From Burkholderia sp. Nafp2/4-1b (GTDB lineage Bacteria; Pseudomonadota; Gammaproteobacteria; Burkholderiales; Burkholderiaceae), in contig NZ_ML058606.1 in assembly GCF_003635165.1 (NCBI RefSeq), forward strand, positions 124,001-188,000: a DNA stretch of 64,000 nucleotides, in the 5' to 3' direction. Positions within the stretch are counted from its first letter, which is position 1, and each line of letters begins with the position of its first letter. Under the pieces are notes generated by a model that was not told where the DNA came from, made no database searches, and was given only the letters and a program-made list of their open reading frames with translations. This document shows positions 52,869 through 62,543 of this stretch, one piece after another. The position numbers were made by a program, and so were the translations under genes.

Positions 52869-55163
52869 ATGAAGCCGGCCATGTCGTTGTTCGTTTTGTC
52901 CATCGCCACGTTCGGCGCGTTGCATGCGGCCGCGCTGTCGGCCGCGCCGATCCCGGCCGTGCCGGCGACCGCCAGCGCTACGGCCGTGCCGCCGTTCGCC
53001 GCCGCGCCCAGCGCCGCCAGCGCGACATCGGGCGGCTTGCCGGCGACGACCGTGCGCCTGCCGTTCGCGTCGCTCGGCGCGTTCGATCCGGTGCGCCTGC
53101 GCGGCGCCGACGACGCGCGCACGATCAATGCGGGCGTGCGGCTCGATCGCGTGATCACCGGCGCGCGGCTGCGCCTGACCTACGCGTATTCGCCGTCGCT
53201 GGTGTTTCCGATGTCGCACCTGAAGGTGTCGATGAACGGCGAGGTGGTCGCGACCGTCCCGTTCGACGCGGCGCACGCGGGCCGCACGGTCACGCAGGAC
53301 ATCCCGATCGATCCCCGCTATTTCTCCGATTTCAACCAGATCGGCCTGCGCCTGATCGCGCATTACACGCTCGATCACTGCGAGGACCCGTCGAATTCGG
53401 CGCTGTGGGCCGACGTGAGCCCGACGAGCGAGCTGATTCTCGACGAATCGCCGGTGCGGCTGCCGAACGATCTCGCACTGCTGCCCGCGCCGTTCTTCGA
53501 CCGGCGCGACAACGGGCTGCTGCGGCTGCCGTTCGTGCTGCCGGCGTCGCCCGACTCGGCGACGCTGCGCAGCGCCGGCGTGCTCGCGTCGTGGTTCGGC
53601 GCGCAGGCCGACTACCGGCAGGCGCGCTTCCCGGTCGCCGCGACGCTGCCGACCGACGACCAGGCCGTCGTGGTCGGCACCGCGGCGACGCTGCCGGCCG
53701 GTCTTGCGCTGCCGTCGGTGAACGGTCCGCTGCTCGCCGTGGCCGACAACCCGGCCGCCCCCGGCCGCAAGCTGCTGGTCGTCACGGGCCGCACGGCGGC
53801 GGAGGTCGACGACGCGGTCGCCGCGCTCGTGCTCGGCCGCGCCGCGCTGTCCGGCCCGGCGACGACGGTCGCGCACGTCGATCTCGGCGCGCCGCGCCAA
53901 CCGTACGACGCGCCGCGCTGGCTGCCGGTGAACCGGCCGATCACGTTCCGCGAGCTGGTGCCGGACCCGCGCGACCTCGAAGTGCGCGGCACGTCGCCGG
54001 ACGCGATCCGGCTGAACCTGCGCGTGCCGGCCGATCTCCATTCGTGGAACGGCTCAGGCGTGCCGATCACGCTGCGCTACCGCTATACGGCGCCGACCGT
54101 GCAGGACAACTCGACGCTCGCCGTCGAAATCAACGACCAGCTCGTGAAGTCGTACCGGCTCGGGCCGGCCCATGCGGAAGACGCGCGCGGACGCATGCAG
54201 CTGCCGCTGCTGGCGGTGCCGGAAGGGCGCGTGACGAGCGATGTCGACATCCCGGCGTTCCGCGTCGGCAGCGGCAACCAGCTGCAGTTCCGCTTCACGC
54301 TCGACTCGCAGAAGACGGGGCTCTGCTCGAGCACCGCGACCGAGCCGCAGCGCGCGGCGATCGATCCCGATTCGACGATCGACTTCTCGCACTTCGTCCA
54401 CTACGCGCAATTGCCGAATCTCGCGTTCTTCGCGAACAGTGGCTTCCCGTTCACGCGCTTCGCGGACCTGTCGCAGACGGCCGTCGTGATCCCCGACCGG
54501 CCGTCGCCGCAGGAGCTCGAGGCGTACCTGACGATGCTCGGCCACATGGGCCAGTGGACCGGCTTCCCGGCGCTGCGCGTGCAGATCGCGCGACCCGGCG
54601 AGGTCGCCGCGCTCGCGGGCCGCAAGGACCTGCTCGTGATCGACGGCTCGCCCGCGTCGCCGCTGCTGTCGCGCTGGCGCGCGGCGCTGCCGCTGACGAT
54701 CGACCAGCAGGGCGGCACCGGCGCGACGCGGGTCGCGTTCTCGGTGAAGGAGCGCTGGCGCAACGGCGTCGGCATGGCCGACGGCGGCGCGCACCTGGAG
54801 CAGACGGGTTCGCTCGCCGCGCTCGCCGGGTTCGAACTGCCGGGCAGCCATGGCCGCAGCGTCGTCGCGTTGACTGCGACCGATCAGTCGCGCCTGGCCG
54901 ACCTGCTCGACGTGTTCCAGAAACCCGGTCTCGTGTCGCAACTGCAGGGCGACCTCGCGCTGGTGCGGCCGGGGCAGGTCGACAGCCTGCGGGTCGGCGA
55001 TCCGTACGTGGTCGGTTTCGTGCCGTGGTATGCGCGCGTCTGGACGCACGCGGCGCGGCACCCGGTCGCGCTCGGCGTGGTCGGCGTCGTCGCGGGGCTG
55101 TTGCTCGCGCTCGGCGTGTTCAGCGTGCTGCAGAGAATCGCCGCGCGCCGACGGGGGATGTAA
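52869..55163 (+). CDS. bcsB: Cellulose synthase periplasmic regulatory subunit BcsB
   Basis: 764 residues: signal peptide (MKPAMSLFVLSIATFGALHA), two repeats of carbohydrate-binding/flavodoxin-like domains (VRLPFASLGAFDPVRLRG; FRELVPDPRDLEVRGTSPDAIRLN) and one C-terminal membrane anchor (HPVALGVVGVVAGLLLALGVFSVL). BcsB guides the nascent glucan through the periplasm and is needed for BcsA activity. Start at 52869, with 16 further codons open upstream. First gene of the bcs operon here, whereas it normally follows bcsA. Confidence 0.95.
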   Translation: MKPAMSLFVLSIATFGALHAAALSAAPIPAVPATASATAVPPFAAAPSAASATSGGLPATTVRLPFASLGAFDPVRLRGADDARTINAGVRLDRVITGARLRLTYAYSPSLVFPMSHLKVSMNGEVVATVPFDAAHAGRTVTQDIPIDPRYFSDFNQIGLRLIAHYTLDHCEDPSNSALWADVSPTSELILDESPVRLPNDLALLPAPFFDRRDNGLLRLPFVLPASPDSATLRSAGVLASWFGAQADYRQARFPVAATLPTDDQAVVVGTAATLPAGLALPSVNGPLLAVADNPAAPGRKLLVVTGRTAAEVDDAVAALVLGRAALSGPATTVAHVDLGAPRQPYDAPRWLPVNRPITFRELVPDPRDLEVRGTSPDAIRLNLRVPADLHSWNGSGVPITLRYRYTAPTVQDNSTLAVEINDQLVKSYRLGPAHAEDARGRMQLPLLAVPEGRVTSDVDIPAFRVGSGNQLQFRFTLDSQKTGLCSSTATEPQRAAIDPDSTIDFSHFVHYAQLPNLAFFANSGFPFTRFADLSQTAVVIPDRPSPQELEAYLTMLGHMGQWTGFPALRVQIARPGEVAALAGRKDLLVIDGSPASPLLSRWRAALPLTIDQQGGTGATRVAFSVKERWRNGVGMADGGAHLEQTGSLAALAGFELPGSHGRSVVALTATDQSRLADLLDVFQKPGLVSQLQGDLALVRPGQVDSLRVGDPYVVGFVPWYARVWTHAARHPVALGVVGVVAGLLLALGVFSVLQRIAARRRGM

Positions 55164-55166
55164 CGG

Positions 55167-56405
55167 ATGGCGTGGGCATTCGGAAGGCGACGGGCAACGC
55201 AGCCGGCGCGGCGCGTCGGCGCGACGCTCGTGCTGGCCGCCGCGGCGGCCTGCGTGTCGCTCGGGGCGGCCGGCCCCGCGCAGGCCGCGCAGGCTGCTCA
55301 GGGCGGCGGGGCCGATAGGGCCGACGGGCAGTGCGGCGCGGCGTGGCCGCGCTGGGACGCGTTCAAGCGCGATTTCGTGTCGGGCGACGGCCGGGTGATC
55401 GACGTCGGCTCGGCCGATTCGCGCACGGTATCGGAGGGGCAGGCCTATGGACTGTTCTTCGCGCTCGTCGCGAACGATCGGCGCACGTTCGACACGATCC
55501 TCGCATGGACCGAGAACAACCTCGCGCAGGGCGACCTGAGCGCCCGTCTGCCCGCGTGGCTGTGGGGCCGCGCGCCGGACGGCGCATGGCGCGTGCTCGA
55601 CGCGAACGCGGCGTCGGATGCCGACCTGTGGATCGCGTACACGCTCGTCGAGGCCGGACGGCTGTGGCACGAGCGCAGCTATACCGCGCGTGGCGCGCTG
55701 CTGGCGAAGCGCGTGCTCGACGACGAGACGGCCAGCGTGCCGGGCCTCGGCCTCACGCTGCTGCCCGGGCCGACCGGCTTCAAGCTGGCCGGCGACGTGT
55801 ATCGCGTGAACCCGAGCTATTCGCCGCCGCAGGTGATCCGCGGGCTCGCCGCGCGCCTGCCCGACGATCGCCGCTGGGCCGCGCTCGCGGCCAGCATGGG
55901 CCGCGTGCTGCTCGACACCGCACCGAAGGGCTTCTCGCCGGACTGGGCGCTGTATCGCGCGGGCGCCGGCTTCGGGCCCGATCCGCAGACCCACGCGGAA
56001 AGCGCGTACAACGCGATCCGCGTGTACCTGTGGGCCGGCATGCTCGATCGCGCCGACCCGCTCGCCGCGCCGCTGCTCGCACGCTTCGCGCCGTTCGCCG
56101 AATACATCGCCGCGCATGGTGCGCCGCCGGAAAAGATCGACACGACGACCGGCGTGGCCGGGCCGAACGACGGCAACGGCGGCTTCTCCGCCGCGGCCGT
56201 GCCGTTCCTCGACGCACGCGGCCAGCATGCGCTCGCCGACGCACAGGCGGCCCGGGTCGATACGCTCGCGCGCCAGTCGGCGCCTGGCTATTACTCGAGC
56301 GTGCTGACGCTGTTCGGCCTCGGCTGGCGCGACGGCCGCTACCGGTTCGCCGCGGACGGGACGCTCGACGCGCGCTGGGAGGGCCGTTCATGCGCGGCCC
56401 GATGA
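55167..56405 (+). CDS. bcsZ: Periplasmic endo-beta-1,4-glucanase BcsZ (GH8)
   Basis: A 412-residue secreted glucanase that trims cellulose during export. Signal peptide to about residue 40 (ATLVLAAAAACVSLGAAGPAQA). GH8 signature ASDADLWIAYTLVEAGRLW is complete, and the candidate general acid Glu lies in VSEGQAYGLFFAL. Starts 3 bases after bcsB and overlaps bcsC by 16 bases. Confidence 0.95.
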   Translation: MAWAFGRRRATQPARRVGATLVLAAAAACVSLGAAGPAQAAQAAQGGGADRADGQCGAAWPRWDAFKRDFVSGDGRVIDVGSADSRTVSEGQAYGLFFALVANDRRTFDTILAWTENNLAQGDLSARLPAWLWGRAPDGAWRVLDANAASDADLWIAYTLVEAGRLWHERSYTARGALLAKRVLDDETASVPGLGLTLLPGPTGFKLAGDVYRVNPSYSPPQVIRGLAARLPDDRRWAALAASMGRVLLDTAPKGFSPDWALYRAGAGFGPDPQTHAESAYNAIRVYLWAGMLDRADPLAAPLLARFAPFAEYIAAHGAPPEKIDTTTGVAGPNDGNGGFSAAAVPFLDARGQHALADAQAARVDTLARQSAPGYYSSVLTLFGLGWRDGRYRFAADGTLDARWEGRSCAAR

Positions 56406-59400
56406 AGCGCACCGCACCGCGCGTCGCGGGGGTCGCGTGGCTCGCGTCGTCGGTCTGTGCGGCGGCGCCGGCCGCCGCCGCTGCCGCTGCCGTTGCGGTG
56501 GCCCCGGGCGCGCCGTCGGAAACCGTCGTGCCGAAGGCCGTGGCGGCATCGCCATCGTCACCGGTCACCGCCACGGCCGATCTGTCCGACGCGCGGCGCC
56601 AGCTTGCGACGGCCCGCATGTGGGGCGCGAAGCATCGCGACGACCTCGCGCGCGACGCGTTGCGCAAGGGGCTGCTGATCGCGCCGGACGATCCCGCACT
56701 GCTCGCCGAACAGATGCGCGTGCTGCTGCGGGTCGGCGATGCGCAAGGCGCGCAGGCCGCGCTGGCCCGCCTGCAGGCACGCGCGCCCGCGGCGCCCGAC
56801 ACGCGGCGCGCGGCCGACGAATACCGCGTGGCGACGAGCGGGCGCGGCGACATGGCGCAGATCCGCCTGCTCGCACGCAGCGGCCGCGCCGACGAAGCGG
56901 CCCGCCGGATCGTCGCGCTGTTTCCGAACGGCGCGCCGTCCGGCGCACTCGGCGCCGAGTACTACCAGATTGTCGCGAATGCGCCGGGCAGCCGCGAGCC
57001 GGCGATCGCCGCGCTGCGCCGCTCGGTCGCGGCCGACCCGCAGGACTCGAGCGCGGCGCTGGCGCTCGCGCGGCTCCTGAACCAGCGCGACGACACGCGC
57101 GCGGAAGCGAACCGCATCGCGTGGTCGCTCGCGAAGCGCGCCGACGCCGACCACACGGAAGCGATGGCCGTGTGGCGCCGCGTGCTGCAGTCCGCCGGCA
57201 GCAATCCCGCGTATCTCGATGCGCTGCAAGCGTATCTCGAGCTCGTACCGGACGACACCGAATTCCGCGATCGCATTGCCGAACTCGACCGGCAGCGCGA
57301 CGCGCAGCGCCGGCTCGAGCGCAATCCCGCTTACATCGCGCAGCAGCGCGGCCTGCAGGCCCTCGCGCGCGGCGACCTCACCGGCGCCGATCCGCTGCTC
57401 GCGCGCGCCGCGCAGGCACGCGCCGACGACGCCGATGCGGTCGGCGGCCTCGGCCTGCTGCGCCTGCGCGAAGGCCGGCACGACGAGGCGCGCGCGCTGT
57501 TTGCACGCGCCGCGGCGCTGTCGAGCGATCAGCGCGGCAAATGGCAAAGCCTCGCGCGCACCGCGCAGTTCTGGGGGCTGGTCGCGCAGGGTCGCGCGGC
57601 GGCATCGGCCGGACGGCCGCAGGAGGCCGAGCGCGCGGCACGTGCCGCGCTCGCGATGCAGCCCGACAGCCCGGATGCGAAGCTGCAACTCGCCGACGCA
57701 TTGCTCGCGCAGCACGACTGGGCGCGCGCGGAACCGTTGCTGCGCGAACTGCTGGCCGCGCGTGCGCCGAACGTGTCGGCGGTGCGCGACACGGCGCTGC
57801 TGTATGAAAACACCGGCCGCGCGGATCGCATCGGCCCGCTGCTCGACGCGCTGCAAGGCCGCGTGACGGGCCGCGACGATCGCCGCGCGCTCGACGGGCT
57901 GCGCGCCGACCTGCTTGCGAACCAGGCGCGCGCGCTCGCGGACAAGGGCGAACGCGGGCCGGCCGCGCAACGCTACGAGGCGGCCGTTCGCGCGGCGCCC
58001 GATGCGCCGTGGACGCGCTTCGCGCTCGCGCGGCTGTACCGCGACATGGGGCTGCCGCAGCTCGGCCGCACGGTGATGGACGAAGGGCTCGCGCAGAGCG
58101 ACACGCCCGAGATGCGTTACGCGACCGCGCTGTATCGCAACTCGCTGGACGATATCGCCGGCGCGCAGACCGCACTTGCCGGTGTCGACGATGCGCATCG
58201 TTCGGACGGCATGCGCGCGCTCGCCCGCAAACTCGACGCGGAAAGTTCGCTCGCCGATGCGCGCGGCGCACTCGGCCGCGGCGATCGCGCGGCGTTCGAA
58301 GCGTCGCTCGCGCATGCGCAGGCGAGCGCACCGGACGATCCCGACATGCTGGCCGCGATCGGCGCGCAGTGGATCGACGCAGGGCAAGCCGAACGCGGCC
58401 TCGCGCCGTTGCGCGACTGGATCGCCGCCCATCCGCGCGAGGCTGACACCGATGTGCGGCTGCGCTACGGCGACCTCCTCGGCAGCGCCGGGCGCGACGA
58501 CGCGCTCGCCGCGTGGCTCGACACGCTGCGCGGCGAACCGGCGCTGACGCCGGCCCAGACGGCGCGCATCGAGGATCAGTCGCTGCGGCTCGTGCTGCGG
58601 CAGACGGACGACGCGATCGCGCAGCAGGACTATGCGCGGGCCCGCGCACTGCTCGATCGGGCGAGCCCGGCCGGCCGCGCGGACAAGCGCCATGCGCTCG
58701 AACTGGCCGATCTCGAACGCGTGCAAGGGCACTACGACGCCGCACGCGACGCGCTGGCGCCGGTCGTCGCGCGTGCGCCCGACGACGCCGATACGCAGCT
58801 CGCGCTCGCGCGCATCGACGAGGACAGCGGCCATCGCGCGGCGGCGCTCGCGCGCGTGCAGGCCGTGCTCGCGCGCACGCCGGCCGACGACGTCGATACG
58901 CGGCTGTCGATCGTGCGCCGCCTCAACGCGCTGCGCCGCCCGGACGAGGCGGCACAGGTGACGGATCCGCTGCAGGCCGCGTATCCGGCCCGCGCCGACG
59001 TGACGGTCGCGGCCGGACGCGTGGCCGAGGCGCAGGGCCGCTACGACGATGCCGCGTCGCTGTACCGGCTGTCGCGGTCGCAGGAACGCACGGCCGGCGT
59101 GAGCCCGGGCCGCGACGGCCGCACGCCTGCGCAGGCCGCGTTCGCGGATCTCGAACAGCGGCGCGATCCGGAGATCGAGACCGGCTGGCTGCCCGCGTAC
59201 AAGTCGGGCGACGAAGGGATTTCCGCATACCGCGCGCAGCAGGTGCCGATCTACATGCAGGTGCCGGTGCGCTACGACGGGCATGCGTTCCTGCAGCTCG
59301 ACACCGTGCATCTGGATGCGGGCACGCTCGATACGAGCGATCCGAACGCGTATTCGCTGAAGACCTTCGGGACCTACGGCGCGCTCAACGCGCTGGCCGG

Positions 59401-60352
59401 ATCGTCGCTGTTTCCGCTGAATCAGCAGGCCGCTGCGTTGATCGCGCATCCGCAGGGCGACCTGCACCAGCCGATGACGGGCGTGGCGCTCGGCGCCGGC
59501 TATCGCACGGACGCGTGGCGCGTCGATCTCGGCACGTCGCCGCTCGGCTTCCCGGTGCATTACCTGGTCGGCGGCGTGCGCTATCGCTTCGACGCGGGCC
59601 CGGCGAGCTTCACCATGAACGCGTCGCGCCGGCCGGAAACGAGCAGCGTGCTGTCGTATGCGGGGATGCGCGACCCGTGGACGGGCGCGGTATGGGGCGG
59701 CGTGCGCCGCGACGGCGTGAACCTGCGCGCGGCGGTCGATGTCGGCCGCGTGAACCTGTTCGCCGAACTCGGCGCGGGCGTGCTGTCGGGCCGCAACGTC
59801 GAGCGCAACGCGGAAGTCACGCTGCGTTCGGGCTTCACCGTGCCCGTGTACGAACGCGCGACGATGAAGGTGAGCACCGGGCTCGTCGGCAATGCGTGGC
59901 ACTACGCGCAGAACCTGCGCTACTACACGTACGGGCAGGGCGGTTACTACAGCCCGCAGCGCTACCTGTCGCTCGGCGTGCCGATCGAATGGGCGGGGCG
60001 GCGCGACGCGCTGTCGTGGGACCTGACCGTCACGGGCGGAATCTCGAACAGCTACGAGAAGGATTCGCTGTTCTATCCGACCTTCGCCGGCCAGCGTGCC
60101 GCGCAGGAAGCGGCGGGGCTCGTCTACACGGGCAGTTCGACGCGCGGCGTGTCGTTCTCGTACGGCGTGAACGGCATCGTCGAGTATCGCGTGAATCCGC
60201 ACCTGAGCGTCGGCGCGCAATTGCACGTCGACCGGTCGCACGACTACGCGCCGAGCTCGGCGCTCGTATACCTGCGCTATGCGTTCGACGCACGCGCGGA
60301 GCGCAGCTGGCTCGTCACGCCGACGCCGGTGCGGCTTTATTCGGATTACTAG
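56390..60352 (+). CDS. bcsC: Cellulose export outer membrane protein BcsC
   Basis: 1320 residues. Signal peptide, then a long periplasmic TPR solenoid (about 60-900, repeats such as PDAPWTRFALARLYRDMG and GRDDALAAWLDT) and a C-terminal beta-barrel (about 930-1320) ending YSDY with typical porin strands (GVSFSYGVNGIVEYRVNPHLSVGAQ). It carries cellulose across the outer membrane. I chose the ATG at 56390 with GGGAGGG upstream; an ATG at 56402 overlapping the bcsZ stop is the alternative. Confidence 0.95.
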   Translation: MRGPMKRTAPRVAGVAWLASSVCAAAPAAAAAAAVAVAPGAPSETVVPKAVAASPSSPVTATADLSDARRQLATARMWGAKHRDDLARDALRKGLLIAPDDPALLAEQMRVLLRVGDAQGAQAALARLQARAPAAPDTRRAADEYRVATSGRGDMAQIRLLARSGRADEAARRIVALFPNGAPSGALGAEYYQIVANAPGSREPAIAALRRSVAADPQDSSAALALARLLNQRDDTRAEANRIAWSLAKRADADHTEAMAVWRRVLQSAGSNPAYLDALQAYLELVPDDTEFRDRIAELDRQRDAQRRLERNPAYIAQQRGLQALARGDLTGADPLLARAAQARADDADAVGGLGLLRLREGRHDEARALFARAAALSSDQRGKWQSLARTAQFWGLVAQGRAAASAGRPQEAERAARAALAMQPDSPDAKLQLADALLAQHDWARAEPLLRELLAARAPNVSAVRDTALLYENTGRADRIGPLLDALQGRVTGRDDRRALDGLRADLLANQARALADKGERGPAAQRYEAAVRAAPDAPWTRFALARLYRDMGLPQLGRTVMDEGLAQSDTPEMRYATALYRNSLDDIAGAQTALAGVDDAHRSDGMRALARKLDAESSLADARGALGRGDRAAFEASLAHAQASAPDDPDMLAAIGAQWIDAGQAERGLAPLRDWIAAHPREADTDVRLRYGDLLGSAGRDDALAAWLDTLRGEPALTPAQTARIEDQSLRLVLRQTDDAIAQQDYARARALLDRASPAGRADKRHALELADLERVQGHYDAARDALAPVVARAPDDADTQLALARIDEDSGHRAAALARVQAVLARTPADDVDTRLSIVRRLNALRRPDEAAQVTDPLQAAYPARADVTVAAGRVAEAQGRYDDAASLYRLSRSQERTAGVSPGRDGRTPAQAAFADLEQRRDPEIETGWLPAYKSGDEGISAYRAQQVPIYMQVPVRYDGHAFLQLDTVHLDAGTLDTSDPNAYSLKTFGTYGALNALAGSSLFPLNQQAAALIAHPQGDLHQPMTGVALGAGYRTDAWRVDLGTSPLGFPVHYLVGGVRYRFDAGPASFTMNASRRPETSSVLSYAGMRDPWTGAVWGGVRRDGVNLRAAVDVGRVNLFAELGAGVLSGRNVERNAEVTLRSGFTVPVYERATMKVSTGLVGNAWHYAQNLRYYTYGQGGYYSPQRYLSLGVPIEWAGRRDALSWDLTVTGGISNSYEKDSLFYPTFAGQRAAQEAAGLVYTGSSTRGVSFSYGVNGIVEYRVNPHLSVGAQLHVDRSHDYAPSSALVYLRYAFDARAERSWLVTPTPVRLYSDY

Positions 60353-60360
60353 GGGAACGC

Positions 60361-62337
60361 GTGAATACGGAATTCGATGCCACCCGTCCCGCGTTCGGCG
60401 CCGCCGGCCTGCTCGGCCGCCTGCGCGCGCTGCGGCGCACGGGGCCGACCGGCGGCCGCGCCGGCCCGCTGAGCCGGCTCGCGATCGACGGGCTGCCCGA
60501 TACGTGGACGCAACTGGAAGCGGGTGGCCTGTACGCCGTCTATGCGGCCACCGGTACGCCGGCATGCGACGCGCTCCTCTGGGAAAGCGCGCGGCAGTCG
60601 CGCACGCGCGACGTGACGGTCGTGCTGTCGCGCGACGCGGCGCGCGTTGCCGCGCAGATGCAGGCGCGCGGTTTCGCGGGCGGCGCGCAGCCGGCCGGCT
60701 GGCCGCGCAACCTGAACGTGCTGGCGATGCCGCCGGCATCGGCAGCGGTCGACGCCGCCGCCGCCGCCGAGCTGACGTCGGATGCGCCGCACCGCGCGGC
60801 GCCCGCCGCGTTCGCGCGGCTCACCGGCGGCCTGCGCGCGATGAAGCGCTACGGCTTTCGCGCGCGTTCTGTGTATTTCATCGAAGGCGCGCAGCGCTGG
60901 TTCAGCTGGGACGATCCGGCCGCGCTGTCGGAAGAAGGGCATGCGCTCGTCGACTGGTGCCGCACGCACCGGATCGCGCTGGTGCTGCTGCTCGATCCGG
61001 AAGTCGCCCGGTCCGGCACCGACCTGCGGACCGACGATCCGCCGTTCGTGCGCGACGCCAATCGCGCGCCGCGCGCCGGCTTCCACGGCGTGTGCGCGGG
61101 CGTCGCCCAGTTGCAGCGCACGCACGGCGAACTGCTGTGGGTCGTCGATTTCTGGCGCGCGGGCGACACGCTCGCGGCCGGCGAAGTGCGGCCGCTGCGC
61201 TTCGCGCCCGGAGGCCGGCTTGCGGCGATCGTCGACGGCGACGCAACCGAGCCCGCACGCCGGATGAAGCTCGCCACCGACGAGGATCGCGTGGTCGTCA
61301 GCCGCGCGGCGCTCGAGGAAGGCGCCCGCGTGCCCGCCGGCTGGGAAATGGTCGACGACAACGCGGCGGTCGTCGCGGCCTGCACGCATGCGCAGGCCGC
61401 GACCGCCGTGCTGGCGTTCCGGTCGCACGCGCAACTGGAGGCGCTGTGCGCGGCGGTCCACTCGCTGCGCCGGCAGTGCGGCGGCGCGCTGAAGATCGCC
61501 GTCGTCGAACGCGGCGAGGTGCTGCGCCAGCAGTTCGAGATGCTGGTGCTGAGCGTCGGCGCGAACCGCGTCGTCGCCCGCGACCTGCCGGTGTCGCGGA
61601 TGCAGGCCGCCGTGAGCGCGCTGCGCGGCCAGCTCTATGCACGGCCCGTCGCGCCCGACTATCGCGCGGCGCTCGCGGCCGCGCTCGGTGATGCGGTGCT
61701 CGGCTACCTGCCGGTCGGCGCGTTCTGCCTGCGGATTCGCGCGGTGCTCGACCGCGGCGCCGTGCTCGCGCTGCCGCACACGCTCGCGAAGATCGCGCTG
61801 CTGCCCGGCGTGTCGCACGTCGATGCGCTGCGACACTGCCGGCCGCGCCGCGCGGGCGACGTCGTGACGGCCGATGCCGGGCACCTGTACGTATTCCTGT
61901 TCGCATGCGAGCCGGTCGATGCCGACGATGCGCTCGCGCGGATCTTCGACGTGCCGGTCGATACGTTGTCCGACCGCGTCGTGTGTCTCGGGCAGGGCAG
62001 CATCGCGACGGAACTCGACGTGCTGAAGGCCGAGAACCGGCGCGCGCCGATTGCCGACTACAGCGACCTGTTCGCGAGCACGCCGCCGACGGTCGCGGCG
62101 CGCGCGCCGGCCGGCGGCGCGGTGGATGTCGCGGCGCTCGCCGAACCGGGCAGCGCACGCGTGCCGGCCGGTGCGACCGATGGGCATGCCGATGCGGCGA
62201 CGCGTCATGCCGACACCCACGCCGACGACGCAACGCCCGCTGCCGATGCACGCGCGCAGCTTCCCGAATTTCCCGCCGCGCAAGCGCGCGGCGCCATCCG
62301 CAGCGCGATGCCGTTGCGCAAGCAGGAGGGCGCATGA
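60361..62337 (+). CDS. bcsE: Cellulose biosynthesis c-di-GMP-binding protein BcsE
   Basis: 658 residues, cytoplasmic. The GIL domain carries the c-di-GMP I-site-like RxGD motif at residues 497-500 (RPRRAGDVV). The N-terminal part is the degenerate RecA-like/receiver region of BcsE (LPDTWTQLEAGGLYAVYAAT). Family knowledge: BcsE binds c-di-GMP and, with BcsF, raises cellulose output. GTG start at 60361 with AGGGG just upstream, 8 bases after bcsC. The last 100 residues are low-complexity Ala/Asp/His. Overlaps bcsF by 4 bases. Confidence 0.88.
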   Translation: MNTEFDATRPAFGAAGLLGRLRALRRTGPTGGRAGPLSRLAIDGLPDTWTQLEAGGLYAVYAATGTPACDALLWESARQSRTRDVTVVLSRDAARVAAQMQARGFAGGAQPAGWPRNLNVLAMPPASAAVDAAAAAELTSDAPHRAAPAAFARLTGGLRAMKRYGFRARSVYFIEGAQRWFSWDDPAALSEEGHALVDWCRTHRIALVLLLDPEVARSGTDLRTDDPPFVRDANRAPRAGFHGVCAGVAQLQRTHGELLWVVDFWRAGDTLAAGEVRPLRFAPGGRLAAIVDGDATEPARRMKLATDEDRVVVSRAALEEGARVPAGWEMVDDNAAVVAACTHAQAATAVLAFRSHAQLEALCAAVHSLRRQCGGALKIAVVERGEVLRQQFEMLVLSVGANRVVARDLPVSRMQAAVSALRGQLYARPVAPDYRAALAAALGDAVLGYLPVGAFCLRIRAVLDRGAVLALPHTLAKIALLPGVSHVDALRHCRPRRAGDVVTADAGHLYVFLFACEPVDADDALARIFDVPVDTLSDRVVCLGQGSIATELDVLKAENRRAPIADYSDLFASTPPTVAARAPAGGAVDVAALAEPGSARVPAGATDGHADAATRHADTHADDATPAADARAQLPEFPAAQARGAIRSAMPLRKQEGA

Positions 62338-62543
62338 TCGCCGAACTCGTCATCGGTTTCATCGGCGGCATCGCGATCGCGGTGCCGGTGTGGATCGTCG
62401 CGCAGCATCTCGGCATCGGCCGCGGCTTTCAGGCGCCGCGCGGGCTGCATCGACGGGACGCAGTGCCGTGCGAGCTGGTGCCGGTCGCGCTGCGCGGGCG
62501 CTTGCTGCCCGAAGCCGCACCCACCGGCGAGGCGCCGCAATGA
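62334..62543 (+). CDS. bcsF: Small membrane protein BcsF-like
   Basis: 69 residues: one N-terminal transmembrane helix (MIAELVIGFIGGIAIAVPVW) and a basic cytoplasmic tail ending TGEAPQ. Its position between bcsE and bcsQ, with 4-base overlaps on both sides (ATGA), matches BcsF, which anchors BcsE at the membrane. Sequence similarity is weak because the protein is short; the name rests mostly on context. Confidence 0.75.
   Translation: MIAELVIGFIGGIAIAVPVWIVAQHLGIGRGFQAPRGLHRRDAVPCELVPVALRGRLLPEAAPTGEAPQ

Noticed and set aside
56558-60739. 1393-codon minus-strand frame opposite bcsC/bcsE
   Set aside because: Antisense shadow of GC-rich genes; Arg-rich with no domain.
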